Origin: Chloroflexota bacterium
GTDB lineage: Bacteria > Chloroflexota > Dehalococcoidia > Lucifugimonadales > G022566795
DNA length: 41,191 nt
Assembly: GCA_022566795.1 (NCBI GenBank)
Contig: JADFIF010000008.1
Span: 1-41,191 of the forward strand
Direction of reading: 5' to 3'
The notes under the pieces are model-generated. The model was not told where the DNA came from and made no database searches. It saw only the letters and a list, made by a program, of their open reading frames with translations. A program made the position numbers and the translations under genes. Below are positions 16,106 to 23,617 of this stretch, piece by piece; position 1 is the stretch's first letter; each line of letters starts with the position of its first letter.

Positions 16106-16573
16106 ATGACGCAACAGTCTGCCATTTCCCAGGAGATGCGAGACGGCGTGGGCGTCGAGTCGGATCCTCTCAGCCACAAGGTCGAGTTGGGAGCGATCAT
16201 CAAGTTCGCGGAGGCCATAGGCGATCCGAACCCGATCTTCAACGACGAAGAGGCCGCTCGCAAGACGCGCTACGGCGGTATCGTGGCGCCCCCTACGTTC
16301 CTGCGCTCCATGCGCGCCGGGCCTGCCAAAGTAGAGGTGCGAAGCCCTTACGGCGCAGCCCTCGATGGGGGCAGCGAGTGGGAGTACTTCGAGCCGGCAC
16401 GAGCAGGCGACACCATCACCGTCACGACCAAGGTCGCGGACATCTTCGAGCGGCCCGGCCGGCTCGGCAACATGCTCTTCATCATCAGAGAGACCAGGTA
16501 TATAAACCAGTTTGGCCGGCTTGTGGCCGTCCAGCGGGGCACCGGCATCAGCTATCAGCCGCCGGAAGGGTAG
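16106..16573 (+). CDS. MaoC-like dehydratase, N-terminal (FAS1-type) hotdog subunit
   Basis: 155 aa. The ATG at 16106 follows GAGGAG by 5 nt; the tracked start at 16067 has no such site. Hotdog-fold features are KFAEAIGDPNPIFNDEEAA, YGGIVAPPTFLRSM, and EWEYFEPARAGDTITVTTKVADIFERPGRLG. This is the half of a double-hotdog hydratase that shapes the acyl pocket and lacks the catalytic Asp-His pair. The catalytic half is encoded by the next gene, so together they should form a heterodimeric (R)-specific enoyl-thioester hydratase (HadAB-like arrangement). The acyl substrate is unknown. Confidence 0.85.
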   Translation: MTQQSAISQEMRDGVGVESDPLSHKVELGAIIKFAEAIGDPNPIFNDEEAARKTRYGGIVAPPTFLRSMRAGPAKVEVRSPYGAALDGGSEWEYFEPARAGDTITVTTKVADIFERPGRLGNMLFIIRETRYINQFGRLVAVQRGTGISYQPPEG

Positions 16574-16614
16574 AAGTCAACAGTCACGCAGTGCACCGCC
16601 AGCGGAGGAAGATC

Positions 16615-17046
16615 ATGTCCGAGCAACTTTACTTCGAGGACGTCGAAGAGGGGATGGAGCTGCCGACGGTCGAGAAAAACCCGACGACGCAGCAGCTAGT
16701 GAAGTACGCCGGCGCGTCTGGAGACTACTATCAGATCCACTACGACCAGGAGTTCGCCAAGGCGAACGGACTGCCAAACGTCATCCTGCACGGCGCGCTG
16801 AAGAACGCGTTCCTCGGGCACCTCATGACCAACTGGGTGGGCGAGCACGGGATGCTTAGGAAGCTGAGCGCCCAGTATCGAGGCATGGACGTTCCAGGCA
16901 CTCCCATCTACGCCAAGGGTGTGGTGACCAAGAAGTACGTCGAGAACGGCGAGAACCTCGTCGAGTGCGACATCTGGCTGGAGAATCACAAGGGCGAGAA
17001 GACTACGCCCGGGTCGGCCCTGGTGGCGCTGCCGGCGAAGAAGTAG
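16615..17046 (+). CDS. MaoC-like dehydratase, catalytic hotdog subunit
   Basis: 143 aa. The start is the ATG at 16615 (MSEQLYFEDVEEG), preceded by GGAGG at good spacing. The hydratase signature is clear: YAGASGDYYQIHYDQEFAKANGLPNVILHG, with the catalytic Asp in SGD and the His in IHYD. It lies 41 nt after the N-terminal subunit on the same transcript. It probably adds water across enoyl-CoA or enoyl-ACP double bonds with the partner. The SDR gene 250 nt downstream could supply the next oxidation step, but that link is inference. Confidence 0.88.
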   Translation: MSEQLYFEDVEEGMELPTVEKNPTTQQLVKYAGASGDYYQIHYDQEFAKANGLPNVILHGALKNAFLGHLMTNWVGEHGMLRKLSAQYRGMDVPGTPIYAKGVVTKKYVENGENLVECDIWLENHKGEKTTPGSALVALPAKK

Positions 17047-17166
17047 GCGGCGCGCCCCCCGCTGGCCGACGCCATCTTCGTCAATAGGCTATTTGGTCGC
17101 TATTCCTGCCTGCGACCTCCGCTGTTTTGCCCATGAAGTGACTATCTCAAGACCCCGTCCGGGGAG

Positions 17167-17225
17167 TCCAGAGGGGCTGACCCCTCAGGCAGGGGGTCTG
17201 GGGGACGCGCCCCCAGGAACAAAAA
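17167..17225. repeat. GC-rich hairpin repeat, distant relative of the MITE-like family
   Basis: AGAGGGGCTGACCCCTC is followed by a GGGGGTCTGGGGGACGCGCCCCCAG hairpin. The order of elements (AGAGGGGCT-ACCCCT, then GTCTG...CAG) matches the repeat copy at 31633-31796, but the bases differ. It is followed by GGAACAAAAAAACC, which is not a terminator tail for the plus strand. It lies in the SDR gene's upstream region. Confidence 0.5.
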
Positions 17226-17295
17226 AACCCTGAGGGCGGGCGGGTGGTAATAAGGCATGTGCCTTTTGAGATGGCTTCTAAATCGGGAGTTGCCG

Positions 17296-18063
17296 GTGTC
17301 GGCGCAGCTGTTCGATCTGACCGGTAAAGTCGCAATCGTCACCGGCGGCAACGGCGGCATCGGCCTCGGCATCGCAAAGGGGTTGGCGCGGGCTGGGGCA
17401 GGCGTCGTCGTGGCCGCTCGTAACCGAGAGAAGACGAGCGCCTCCGTGCGAGAGCTTCAACAACTCGGCGGCAGAGCAACCGGAATCTCGACAGATGTTG
17501 CCGACGAGGCGTCGGTGGCGGCGATGGCCAAGGCGGCGGTTGACGAGTTCGGCCGAATCGACATCCTCGTAAACAACGCCGGCATCAGCATCCGCAAGCC
17601 TCCTCAGGATTACACGGCCGACGAGTGGCGCAAGGTCGTCGACGTCAATCTTACGGGCTCGTTTCTGTGCGCGAGAGAGGTATACCCCCACATGGTAGAG
17701 GCCGGTGGAGGTAAGATCATCAACATCGGGTCCATGACGTCCATCTTCGGGAGCGACTGGGTGGCGGCGTACTCCGCCAGCAAGGGTGGGGTGGTCCAGC
17801 TCACCAAGAGCCTCGCCATCGCCTGGGCGAAGGACAACGTCCAGGTCAACGCCATCCTTCCCGGCTGGATACACACCGACCTCACCGCGCCTATCAAGTC
17901 CGATTTCCCCGACCGTTACGACTTCATAAGCGCGCGCATTCCTCTGGGCCGGTGGGGAGAGCCGGGGGAGATGGCGGGCACCGCAGTCTTCCTGGCCAGC
18001 GCTGCCTCAGACTACGTCACCGGAGTTGCCATCCCAGTCGACGGTGGCTACACCGCGTTCTGA
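17296..18063 (+). CDS. Short-chain dehydrogenase/reductase (SDR)
   Basis: 255 aa, NAD(P)-dependent oxidoreductase of the classical SDR family. The GTG at 17296 (MSAQLFDLTGKVAIV) with GGGAG 6 nt upstream is preferred; the tracked ATG at 17257 has no ribosome-binding site. Motifs: nucleotide loop TGGNGGIG (16-23), NNAG, the catalytic serine in NIGSMTS, and YSASK with catalytic Tyr and Lys. It ends with the standard GVAIPVDGGYTAF. It may be a 3-oxoacyl reductase or an alcohol/sugar dehydrogenase; the sequence alone does not decide. Confidence 0.92.
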   Translation: MSAQLFDLTGKVAIVTGGNGGIGLGIAKGLARAGAGVVVAARNREKTSASVRELQQLGGRATGISTDVADEASVAAMAKAAVDEFGRIDILVNNAGISIRKPPQDYTADEWRKVVDVNLTGSFLCAREVYPHMVEAGGGKIINIGSMTSIFGSDWVAAYSASKGGVVQLTKSLAIAWAKDNVQVNAILPGWIHTDLTAPIKSDFPDRYDFISARIPLGRWGEPGEMAGTAVFLASAASDYVTGVAIPVDGGYTAF

Positions 18064-18199
18064 CTCGCCTACGTCGCGGGTTACAACCAGCGCGGCATCG
18101 TCTGCATGCGGGTTGCCACTCAAATGGACTCGCACCTTTCGCCCCGAATTCGCACCTAAGGTGGTGGCGGTGTCGTGCCCGTTGGAAGCAGTGGCGTAG

Positions 18200-18415
18200 C
18201 AGGCTGATGAAAAATGGGGAGTGCAGTCCCGATCCGTCGGGATTGCCAGGAGTCTGAGAGCCTGCCCTGAGCATCGTCGAAGGGGTGTCCCTCAGATACA
18301 AAATTCTTCCCTTTCCTCGCTCGAAAGGGCACCAGAGAGCCTGCCCTGAGCAAAGCCTGTGGTGAGCTTGTCGAACCATCGAAGGGGATAGTCGAAAGAG
18401 TTTTTCAGCACCCTG
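18200..18415 (+). repeat. MITE-like repeat, copy 1
   Basis: 216 bp with imperfect terminal inverted repeats: CAGGCTGATGAAAAA at the left and TTTTTCAGCACCCTG at the right (13 of 15 pair). Inside are a TCCCGATCCGTCGGGA hairpin, a GTCTGAG...CTCAGA pair, and two copies of an AGCCTGCCCTGAGC...GTCGAAGGGG module. Its end lies about 20 nt upstream of the small membrane protein gene. No coding capacity; no target-site duplication recognised. Confidence 0.8.
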
Positions 18416-18435
18416 TTGAGCGAGGAGCGTGAGAG

Positions 18436-18672
18436 ATGGCGAAAAGGGCAACGGGCGGAGGGCGGCGAGGTGGTAGCGCCACTGACCAGCCCGGTTCGAG
18501 GACCTGGGCATTCTCGCTCTTCTGGGCGGCGCTGGTCGTCGGCGTAGCCATCGTGGCCAGCGCCACGATCAACCCGCTGTTCGGCCGCTTCGTCCACTGG
18601 GACTGGATGGCAGGCATTGCTCCAGTCGGGTTCGTGACGATGGCGTTGGCCTTTCGTCGGCGCTGGGTGTGA
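18436..18672 (+). CDS. Small membrane protein between two repeat copies
   Basis: 78 aa with two predicted membrane segments (WAFSLFWAALVVGVAIVASATI and WMAGIAPVGFVTMALAF) and basic ends (MAKRATGGGRRGG; RRRWV). The ATG follows GAGGAG with 8-nt spacing, which supports expression. I recognise no family. The gene lies between MITE-like copies 1 and 2, so it may be mobilised with them or simply flanked by insertions. Confidence 0.6.
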   Translation: MAKRATGGGRRGGSATDQPGSRTWAFSLFWAALVVGVAIVASATINPLFGRFVHWDWMAGIAPVGFVTMALAFRRRWV

Positions 18673-18906
18673 GCAGAGGACCGCGCGCCAAGCGCCAGGG
18701 AGTGAGGCCATAGCCTGTCAACAACCCAGCCTCGGCTCTGGCGTTCTTCCCTCCTCCGAGAGACCAGCCGAGCCCTTTTCGCAAGCCCCCATCCCACCCA
18801 CAGCGCAAGTATTGCGGGCCCGGTGAGCGTGCTGTAACATCGGCCATGCGGACGTTGAGGCCTGAAAGCGGATGGACTGCGACGCAGGGCGTGGCGGGCG
18901 CACTGG
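18673..18906. other. Intergenic stretch without recognisable features
   Basis: Between the small membrane gene and repeat copy 2. I find no promoter, RNA gene or credible ORF in it. Confidence 0.5.
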
Positions 18907-19074
18907 AAAGCTGTAGAAAAACGGGGAGTGCAGATCCCGACAAGTCGGGATTGCCGGGAGTCTGAGAGCCTGCCCTGAGCATCGTCGAAGGGGTGTCCCT
19001 CAGATACAATTCCCCCCCTTTTCACACTCGAAAGGGCGCCAGAGAGATGGTCGTAAGAGTTTTTCGGCGCCCTA
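18907..19074 (+). repeat. MITE-like repeat, copy 2
   Basis: 168 bp in the same orientation as copy 1. Left end AAAGCTGTAGAAAAA, right end TTTTTCGGCGCCCTA. It carries the hairpin TCCCGACAAGTCGGGA, where copy 1 has loop TCCG, and one CCTGCCCTGAGC...GTCGAAGGGG module. It ends 30 nt before the amidohydrolase ATG. Confidence 0.78.
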
Positions 19075-19104
19075 CTAGCAAGCCTGTGTACCGGAGCTGA
19101 TTCC

Positions 19105-20286
19105 ATGGTGGACTTGCTGTTAAAGGGCGGCGAGGTCGTCGACCCCTCCCAGAGCCTTCGCGGCAACCTCGATGTGGCGATAACCGGCGGCGCCATCTCT
19201 CAGGTCGCTCCCGACATCAACGCGGCCGACAGCGCTCGGGTCGTGGATGTCACGGGAAAGCTGGTCGTGCCGGGGCTCATCGACCTGCACTGCCACATCT
19301 ACGACGGGGTCAACCAGACCGGCGTTAGACCGGACCTGGCCGGAGTCCGGTCGGGTGTCACGACGCTGGTAGACGCCGGCAGCGCGGGCTGCTTTACATT
19401 CGGTGGCTTCCCGAGATACGTCGTGCCCGAGGCGAAGACGCGCATCCTCTGCATGCTCCACATCTCGAGGACCGGCCTGAACTACCAGCCCGATCTCTCC
19501 CGACGCGAGGACATAGACGTCGATGAGACCGTCCGCGTGATCGAGTCCAATAAGCCCCTTATTCAGGGAGTGAAGCTGAGGGCGGTTGGGCCCGCCGTGC
19601 CGACCATGGGCATCGAGATGGTTCGGCTGGCCAAACAGGCCGCCAATGGCGGTGGGGTGCGGCTCATGGTCCACATCGGCGATCGCATGGCGCCGGTTGG
19701 CGGCCCGACGCTCACCCGCGAGCTGCTGCCGCTGCTGGAGCGCGGAGACATCATAACCCACCTGTTCAGCGGCAACCCCGGCCGTATTTTGGACGACGCG
19801 GGCAGGGTGCTGCCAGAGCTGATGGACGCCCAGGAGCGTGGCGTCTTCCTCGACACCGCCCACGGACGGCAAAACTTCAGCTTCGATCTTGCGAAAAGGG
19901 CCTTGGACCAAGGCGTGAAGCCTCAGTCCATCAGCACCGATCTGACGATTCCGGGACGGGCCAACACCGTTCACAGCATGACGGAGATGCTGTCGCGCTT
20001 CCTGGCTCTAGGCTTTCCCCTGGAAGACGTTATCCGCATGGCGACCGTGAATCCGGCCTCGGCCCTCGGGATGGATGGTGCTCTCGGCAGCCTGGCGGTT
20101 GGACGCGCCGCCGATGTAACCGTGCTGGAGGAGCACACAGGCGACTGGGTCTTCCACGACACCGAGGGGCAGACGCTTGCCGGCTCCAAGGCGCTCGTCC
20201 CGGTCCTGACGGTCAAAGAAGGCGAAGTCTTCACGCCGGACTGGGGGCCCCGCCCGTGGGGATGGCTCCCCGACACCGCGTCTTAG
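19105..20286 (+). CDS. Amidohydrolase/deacetylase family metallohydrolase
   Basis: 393 aa, ATG with GGAG 8 nt upstream. It belongs to the urease/dihydroorotase-like amidohydrolase superfamily, and the overall pattern resembles the EF0837/AHA_3915 group. Visible features are the N-terminal LLKGGEVVDPSQ, the metal-binding DLHCHIYDG, a lysine in LIQGVKLRAVG (likely carbamylated), metal ligands in MVHIGD and THLFSG, and the late Asp region DTAHGRQNFS...STDLT. The substrate is unknown; acyl-amino acids or cyclic amides are possible. Repeat elements flank it on both sides. Confidence 0.87.
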   Translation: MVDLLLKGGEVVDPSQSLRGNLDVAITGGAISQVAPDINAADSARVVDVTGKLVVPGLIDLHCHIYDGVNQTGVRPDLAGVRSGVTTLVDAGSAGCFTFGGFPRYVVPEAKTRILCMLHISRTGLNYQPDLSRREDIDVDETVRVIESNKPLIQGVKLRAVGPAVPTMGIEMVRLAKQAANGGGVRLMVHIGDRMAPVGGPTLTRELLPLLERGDIITHLFSGNPGRILDDAGRVLPELMDAQERGVFLDTAHGRQNFSFDLAKRALDQGVKPQSISTDLTIPGRANTVHSMTEMLSRFLALGFPLEDVIRMATVNPASALGMDGALGSLAVGRAADVTVLEEHTGDWVFHDTEGQTLAGSKALVPVLTVKEGEVFTPDWGPRPWGWLPDTAS

Positions 20287-20384
20287 CAGAGCGCTGACAA
20301 ACTCTTTTGTTTGGCCCCCCTCTCGACCTGGCGTTCGAGGCATGATTGTGTGGTTCCGCAGAGTCGTGGTTTGAGGTTCAGGGC

Positions 20385-20545
20385 GCTTTGCCTGAGGGAC
20401 ACTCGTTCGGCGACGCTCAGGGCAGGCTCCCTTCGATGGTTCCTCAATCCCTTGCTGCGCTCGAGGACAGGGCTCACCGCAGGCTTTGCTCAGGGCAGGC
20501 TCTCAGACTCCCGGCGATCCCGACTTGTCGGGATTGGCGGGGGTA
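20385..20545 (-). repeat. MITE-like repeat, partial inverted copy (copy 4)
   Basis: Read on the minus strand, it shares the ATCCCGACAAGTCGGGAT hairpin, GCCGGGAGTCTGAGAGCCTGCCCTGAGC, a GGTGAGC module and GTGTCCCTCAG with copies 1 and 2. Terminal inverted repeats are not recognisable, so it is a decayed or rearranged copy. The surrounding gap (20287-20647) holds nothing else I can support. Confidence 0.7.
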
Positions 20546-20647
20546 CTGGGGGATGGTTCGGTGCGTGGCAGATCACGAGTGCGTCCCCAATGCGGGGCAG
20601 ACATTATGACGCAGCTTTCCGCATCAGGTAATAGCTAAGGGGCAGGG

Positions 20648-21334
20648 CTATCCCGCTGACTTTCCCCCCAGCACGGAGTAGACGCGGGGCGCGCGCCGGC
20701 CTAGCCACGACATGAGATGGACGTGAGCCCAAATCACGCCCATCAAGAGGGGCAGGCTTACCAGGTAGCCGCCGGCGACGTCGGCGGGCCAGTGGTCCTT
20801 GTCGATGATTCGCGCGGGTCCCATGGCGATTACGATGATGGCCGGGACGGAAACCATCACGGCGGAAAGCCAGAATCTCGGCAGGTGCCGAGAAGCCAGA
20901 TATGCCAGGAGGCCGAACACCAGCACCGCGTAGACGACATGGCCGCTGGGGTAGCTGCTGGATCCCCTTACCGCAAGAGTCCAGGCCAGGTCGTCCGTCG
21001 GCCTTGGACGATAGGGGAACTCCGCGAGCCTAACCACAAAGGTTAGCCCTCCGGCGACCAGGAGCGTCAGAGCCGCGTAACGGCCCCACGCTCGCCACAC
21101 GATTGGGAGCAGTGCGAAGAAGATCAGAGGGGCCAATCGACCGTCAAGGCCGACACCCAGCGCCTCGGATATGTCGACGGCGACGGGCAGGGGGTCCTCC
21201 GCCAACCACCGTGCGACAGCCAGCTCGCCAGGAAGTAGGTTCGAGCCCTGGACAAGCACCGTGAGGGCCGTCGCCGCACCGGCCAGCGAGACGAACCCAA
21301 GGGCCCACCACCGACTCCGACCGAGAGGGCACAC
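20648..21334 (-). CDS. PAP2-family membrane phosphatase
   Basis: 228 aa, GTG start 3 nt after the aminotransferase stop, so probably coupled. A multi-spanning membrane protein with the three PAP2 motifs: RLAEFPYRPRP (KxxxxxxRP-like, with Arg replacing Lys), SSSYPSGHVVY (PSGH), and ARIIDKDHWPADV (RxxxxxHxxxD). It likely removes phosphate from a lipid phosphate such as undecaprenyl pyrophosphate or phosphatidic acid. The catalytic residues should face outside the membrane. Confidence 0.9.
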   Translation of the reverse strand: MCPLGRSRWWALGFVSLAGAATALTVLVQGSNLLPGELAVARWLAEDPLPVAVDISEALGVGLDGRLAPLIFFALLPIVWRAWGRYAALTLLVAGGLTFVVRLAEFPYRPRPTDDLAWTLAVRGSSSYPSGHVVYAVLVFGLLAYLASRHLPRFWLSAVMVSVPAIIVIAMGPARIIDKDHWPADVAGGYLVSLPLLMGVIWAHVHLMSWLGRRAPRVYSVLGGKSAG

Positions 21335-21337
21335 CTC

Positions 21338-22672
21338 TTATCGAATGCGCTGGGTGACCGTCCGCGTTGCGTTCACAAGGGTGTCCACATCCTCCTCGGT
21401 CGTCAAAGTGTTGAGCGCGCCGGCTGCCCCGGTCTGCAACAGGATGCCTTCGTTGAGAAGCCCGGTGAACAGCGCCTTCTTCATCTGACGGTCCCCGCGG
21501 ATGACCGAGCGGTAGTCGGTGATCTCGTCTGAGGTGAAGTGAATTCCGAACAGCGAGCCGACGCCGGTCACCTGGGCCGGCACGTCGAGCTCGCCGAAAA
21601 CGGCCCGCAGCTTCTCTCGCAGCATCTCGCCAAGGCGGTCGAAGCGTTTGTACACCTCAGGCGTCAGGTGGTTGACCGTGATCTCGCCCGCCACCATGGT
21701 CATCGGGTTGGCGTTGAAGGTCCCGGCGTGGCCAATAACGGCGCCTCCCTCGCTCGGGTCGTAGAGCGCCATTATATCTTCGCGGCCGCCGAAGGCGCCA
21801 ACGGGCATGCCGCCACCGATGATCTTGCCCAGCGCCGTAATGTCCGGCACGACGTCGAAGCGGTCCTGCGCTCCTCCCGGGGCTACCCGGAGACTCTGCA
21901 CCTCGTCGAAGATGAGCAGTATGCCCAGCTCCTCCGTCAGCGCCCGCATGCCTTGCAGGAAGCCGATGTCCGCCGCGAGATACCCGAACGAGGAGGCCAC
22001 GGGCTCCATGATGACGCAGGCGAGCTGGTGGCGGTGCTCCCTGACGATGCGCTCCGTGCCCTCCAGGTCATTGTAGGGCAGCACGATGACGTCCTCGCCG
22101 ACGCTTGGAGGCTGGCCCGGAAACTCCGGGATCGCCGTCGGGCCGCGCGGGTCGAGCTTTTCGGCCGGGGGGTGAACGCTGACCGACGCGTACTCGTGGG
22201 AGCCGTGATATCCGCCCTCGAACTTGGCGATCTTGTGTTTGCCGGTGAATGCTCTGGCGACGCGGATGGCGTTGAGGGTCCCCTCGGTCCCCGAGTTGGT
22301 GAACCTGACGGTGTCCATCGACGGGATCCTGTCGCACAGTATCTTCGCCATGCGGATCTGGGACTCGGTCGGCCCGCTAAAGGCCGTCCCCCTCGACGCC
22401 TGCCCTTGGAGCGCCTCGACGACTTCGGGATGGGCGTGGCCTATGATCAGGCTGGTGGCGTTGATCATGAAGTCGAGGTAGCTATTGCCGTCGACGTCGT
22501 GGATGTAGTGTCCCTGCGCGTGATCTATGAACGTGGGGTAGGGGTCGAAGTACGACGTTCCGCGCGAGCTGCCCCCCGGGAGGTACTGAGTAGCTTGCTC
22601 CTGCAGCGTCTTGGACTTGGGTGTCCTGGTCTGATACTGCTCGATCTCGCGTTGAAGCTGGGCTGACGGCAT
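21338..22672 (-). CDS. Class III aminotransferase, glutamate-1-semialdehyde aminomutase-like
   Basis: 444 aa. The ATG at 22672 (MPSAQLQREIEQY) has AAGGAG 8 nt upstream and is preferred over the tracked 22720. A PLP-dependent fold-type I enzyme: YLPGGSSRGTSYFDPYP, RFTNSGTEGTLNAIRVARAFTGK, YHGSHEYAS, IFDEVQSLR, and TALGKIIGGGMPVGAFGG with the Schiff-base lysine. GSA aminomutases and related omega-aminotransferases share this layout. No other haem genes are nearby, so hemL is not assigned. It is followed by a PAP2 phosphatase with a 3-nt gap. Confidence 0.92.
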   Translation of the reverse strand: MPSAQLQREIEQYQTRTPKSKTLQEQATQYLPGGSSRGTSYFDPYPTFIDHAQGHYIHDVDGNSYLDFMINATSLIIGHAHPEVVEALQGQASRGTAFSGPTESQIRMAKILCDRIPSMDTVRFTNSGTEGTLNAIRVARAFTGKHKIAKFEGGYHGSHEYASVSVHPPAEKLDPRGPTAIPEFPGQPPSVGEDVIVLPYNDLEGTERIVREHRHQLACVIMEPVASSFGYLAADIGFLQGMRALTEELGILLIFDEVQSLRVAPGGAQDRFDVVPDITALGKIIGGGMPVGAFGGREDIMALYDPSEGGAVIGHAGTFNANPMTMVAGEITVNHLTPEVYKRFDRLGEMLREKLRAVFGELDVPAQVTGVGSLFGIHFTSDEITDYRSVIRGDRQMKKALFTGLLNEGILLQTGAAGALNTLTTEEDVDTLVNATRTVTQRIR

Positions 22673-22800
22673 CTCTCGATCTCCTTGGGATACTCGCGCG
22701 CCGAAGCGACGGCTCCGCATAAGCTACATCGACCGTGCACCCGCCGTCAATCGCTGGCGGGATTAGATACGTGACGCACCTTGAGAGACTTGGCCCTCTT

Positions 22801-23205
22801 TCAGACCCGCAGCAAGAGCGTGAGTAGGCCCGCTAGGAAGATATTCAATAACAGGAAGACAAGCGTGGCCTCTGGGCTTACCACAAACGCGTACAGCGTA
22901 TAGAAGTCGCTCCTGCCTTGATTCAGGACGATCTGGGTATCCCCCGTTGACGTAAACACGAAATGCGTCATTTCGTATTTCAGGGTTTCTCCAACCGCTA
23001 AGTTACTTACATCTACTGGAAAAGACACGTGGGTATTGTCTGAAAACTTTATCGCGAACGTTAGGTTGGTGGGTGTGTCCTCTCTTATTCTTTTTATGAA
23101 GAGATGGAATGTGGTGCGAAACGCTTGAAAGTACAGCGGGAAATGAGTCCACCTCCGCAACCACCAGGCCCGGTCGGATGTATATATGGACTTGCGGTAA
23201 CTCAA
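22801..23205 (-). CDS. Unknown protein with C-terminal membrane segment, third gene of a TA island
   Basis: 134 aa, probable TTG start with a poor ribosome-binding site. The N-terminal part is soluble-looking, with aromatic and basic residues (RAWWLRRWTHFPLYFQAF) and a beta-rich centre. The C-terminus is a clear membrane helix (ATLVFLLLNIFLAGLLTLLL). I recognise no family. It begins 37 nt after the PIN-like toxin gene on the same strand and appears to share its lower GC content. It may be part of the toxin-antitoxin operon or an unrelated gene acquired with it. Confidence 0.55.
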   Translation of the reverse strand: MSYRKSIYTSDRAWWLRRWTHFPLYFQAFRTTFHLFIKRIREDTPTNLTFAIKFSDNTHVSFPVDVSNLAVGETLKYEMTHFVFTSTGDTQIVLNQGRSDFYTLYAFVVSPEATLVFLLLNIFLAGLLTLLLRV

Positions 23206-23242
23206 GTCTTCGCGCCGCTGGCAATGTACCGTCCTTGCATAG

Positions 23243-23617
23243 TCAGAGCTTCTTGTCGGTGCGCCCGCGTGGGTAGAGATAATAGGCGAACGGACGAGGC
23301 ACCAACATGTCTATGGTCTCGAACCAATCCATCTTGCCGAGTAGCAGCCTCAGAGTCTTGGGCAAATTCTCCTCACCGCTCGTAAGAAACACGATTCCGA
23401 CTCGTTCACGCACGATTGTATCTCGCTCCTGGGGTACTTCGAGCATTTTCTTGTTACAGCTAAGGACGATCCATGCATGTCTGCCAGCGTGAGTTAACCA
23501 CTGAACGTCTGGCGTGCTAAGCCATCCCTTTTTGGCCAAGGACATCGCTTCAAAGCCAACCAGTTCTAAGGCTTGCGGGATACCTGTACCGATATCCTCG
23601 TCGCACAAGAGAATCAA
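23243..23617 (-). CDS. PIN-like (DUF5615/VapC45-type) putative toxin
   Basis: 124 aa, TTG start overlapping the antitoxin TGA (TTGA). The N-terminal LLCDEDIGTGIPQALELVGFEA matches the start of DUF5615/PIN-like proteins, where acidic residues hold the metal for RNA cleavage. The second conserved acidic position, often in a DxDF-like sequence after a central strand (here IVLSCNKKM), appears to be replaced by Cys/Asn/Lys. Activity is therefore uncertain. The order antitoxin first, toxin second with overlap is typical of VapBC-type modules. Confidence 0.72.
   Translation of the reverse strand: MILLCDEDIGTGIPQALELVGFEAMSLAKKGWLSTPDVQWLTHAGRHAWIVLSCNKKMLEVPQERDTIVRERVGIVFLTSGEENLPKTLRLLLGKMDWFETIDMLVPRPFAYYLYPRGRTDKKL

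Noticed and set aside
13433-16177. 914-aa ORF on the minus strand opposite the helicase
   Set aside because: It lies antisense to a full set of UvrD/PcrA motifs and its translation is low-complexity, rich in Gly/Val/Leu/Asp/Arg. Long antisense ORFs are expected at this GC content.
17205-17230. CTGGGGG...CCCCCAG hairpin next to AAAAAAA as a terminator
   Set aside because: The A-run follows the hairpin on the plus strand, and on the minus strand the T-run precedes it, so it cannot act as an intrinsic terminator in either direction.
21539-22666. 375-aa plus ORF opposite the aminotransferase
   Set aside because: Antisense shadow of a gene with clear PLP-enzyme motifs.
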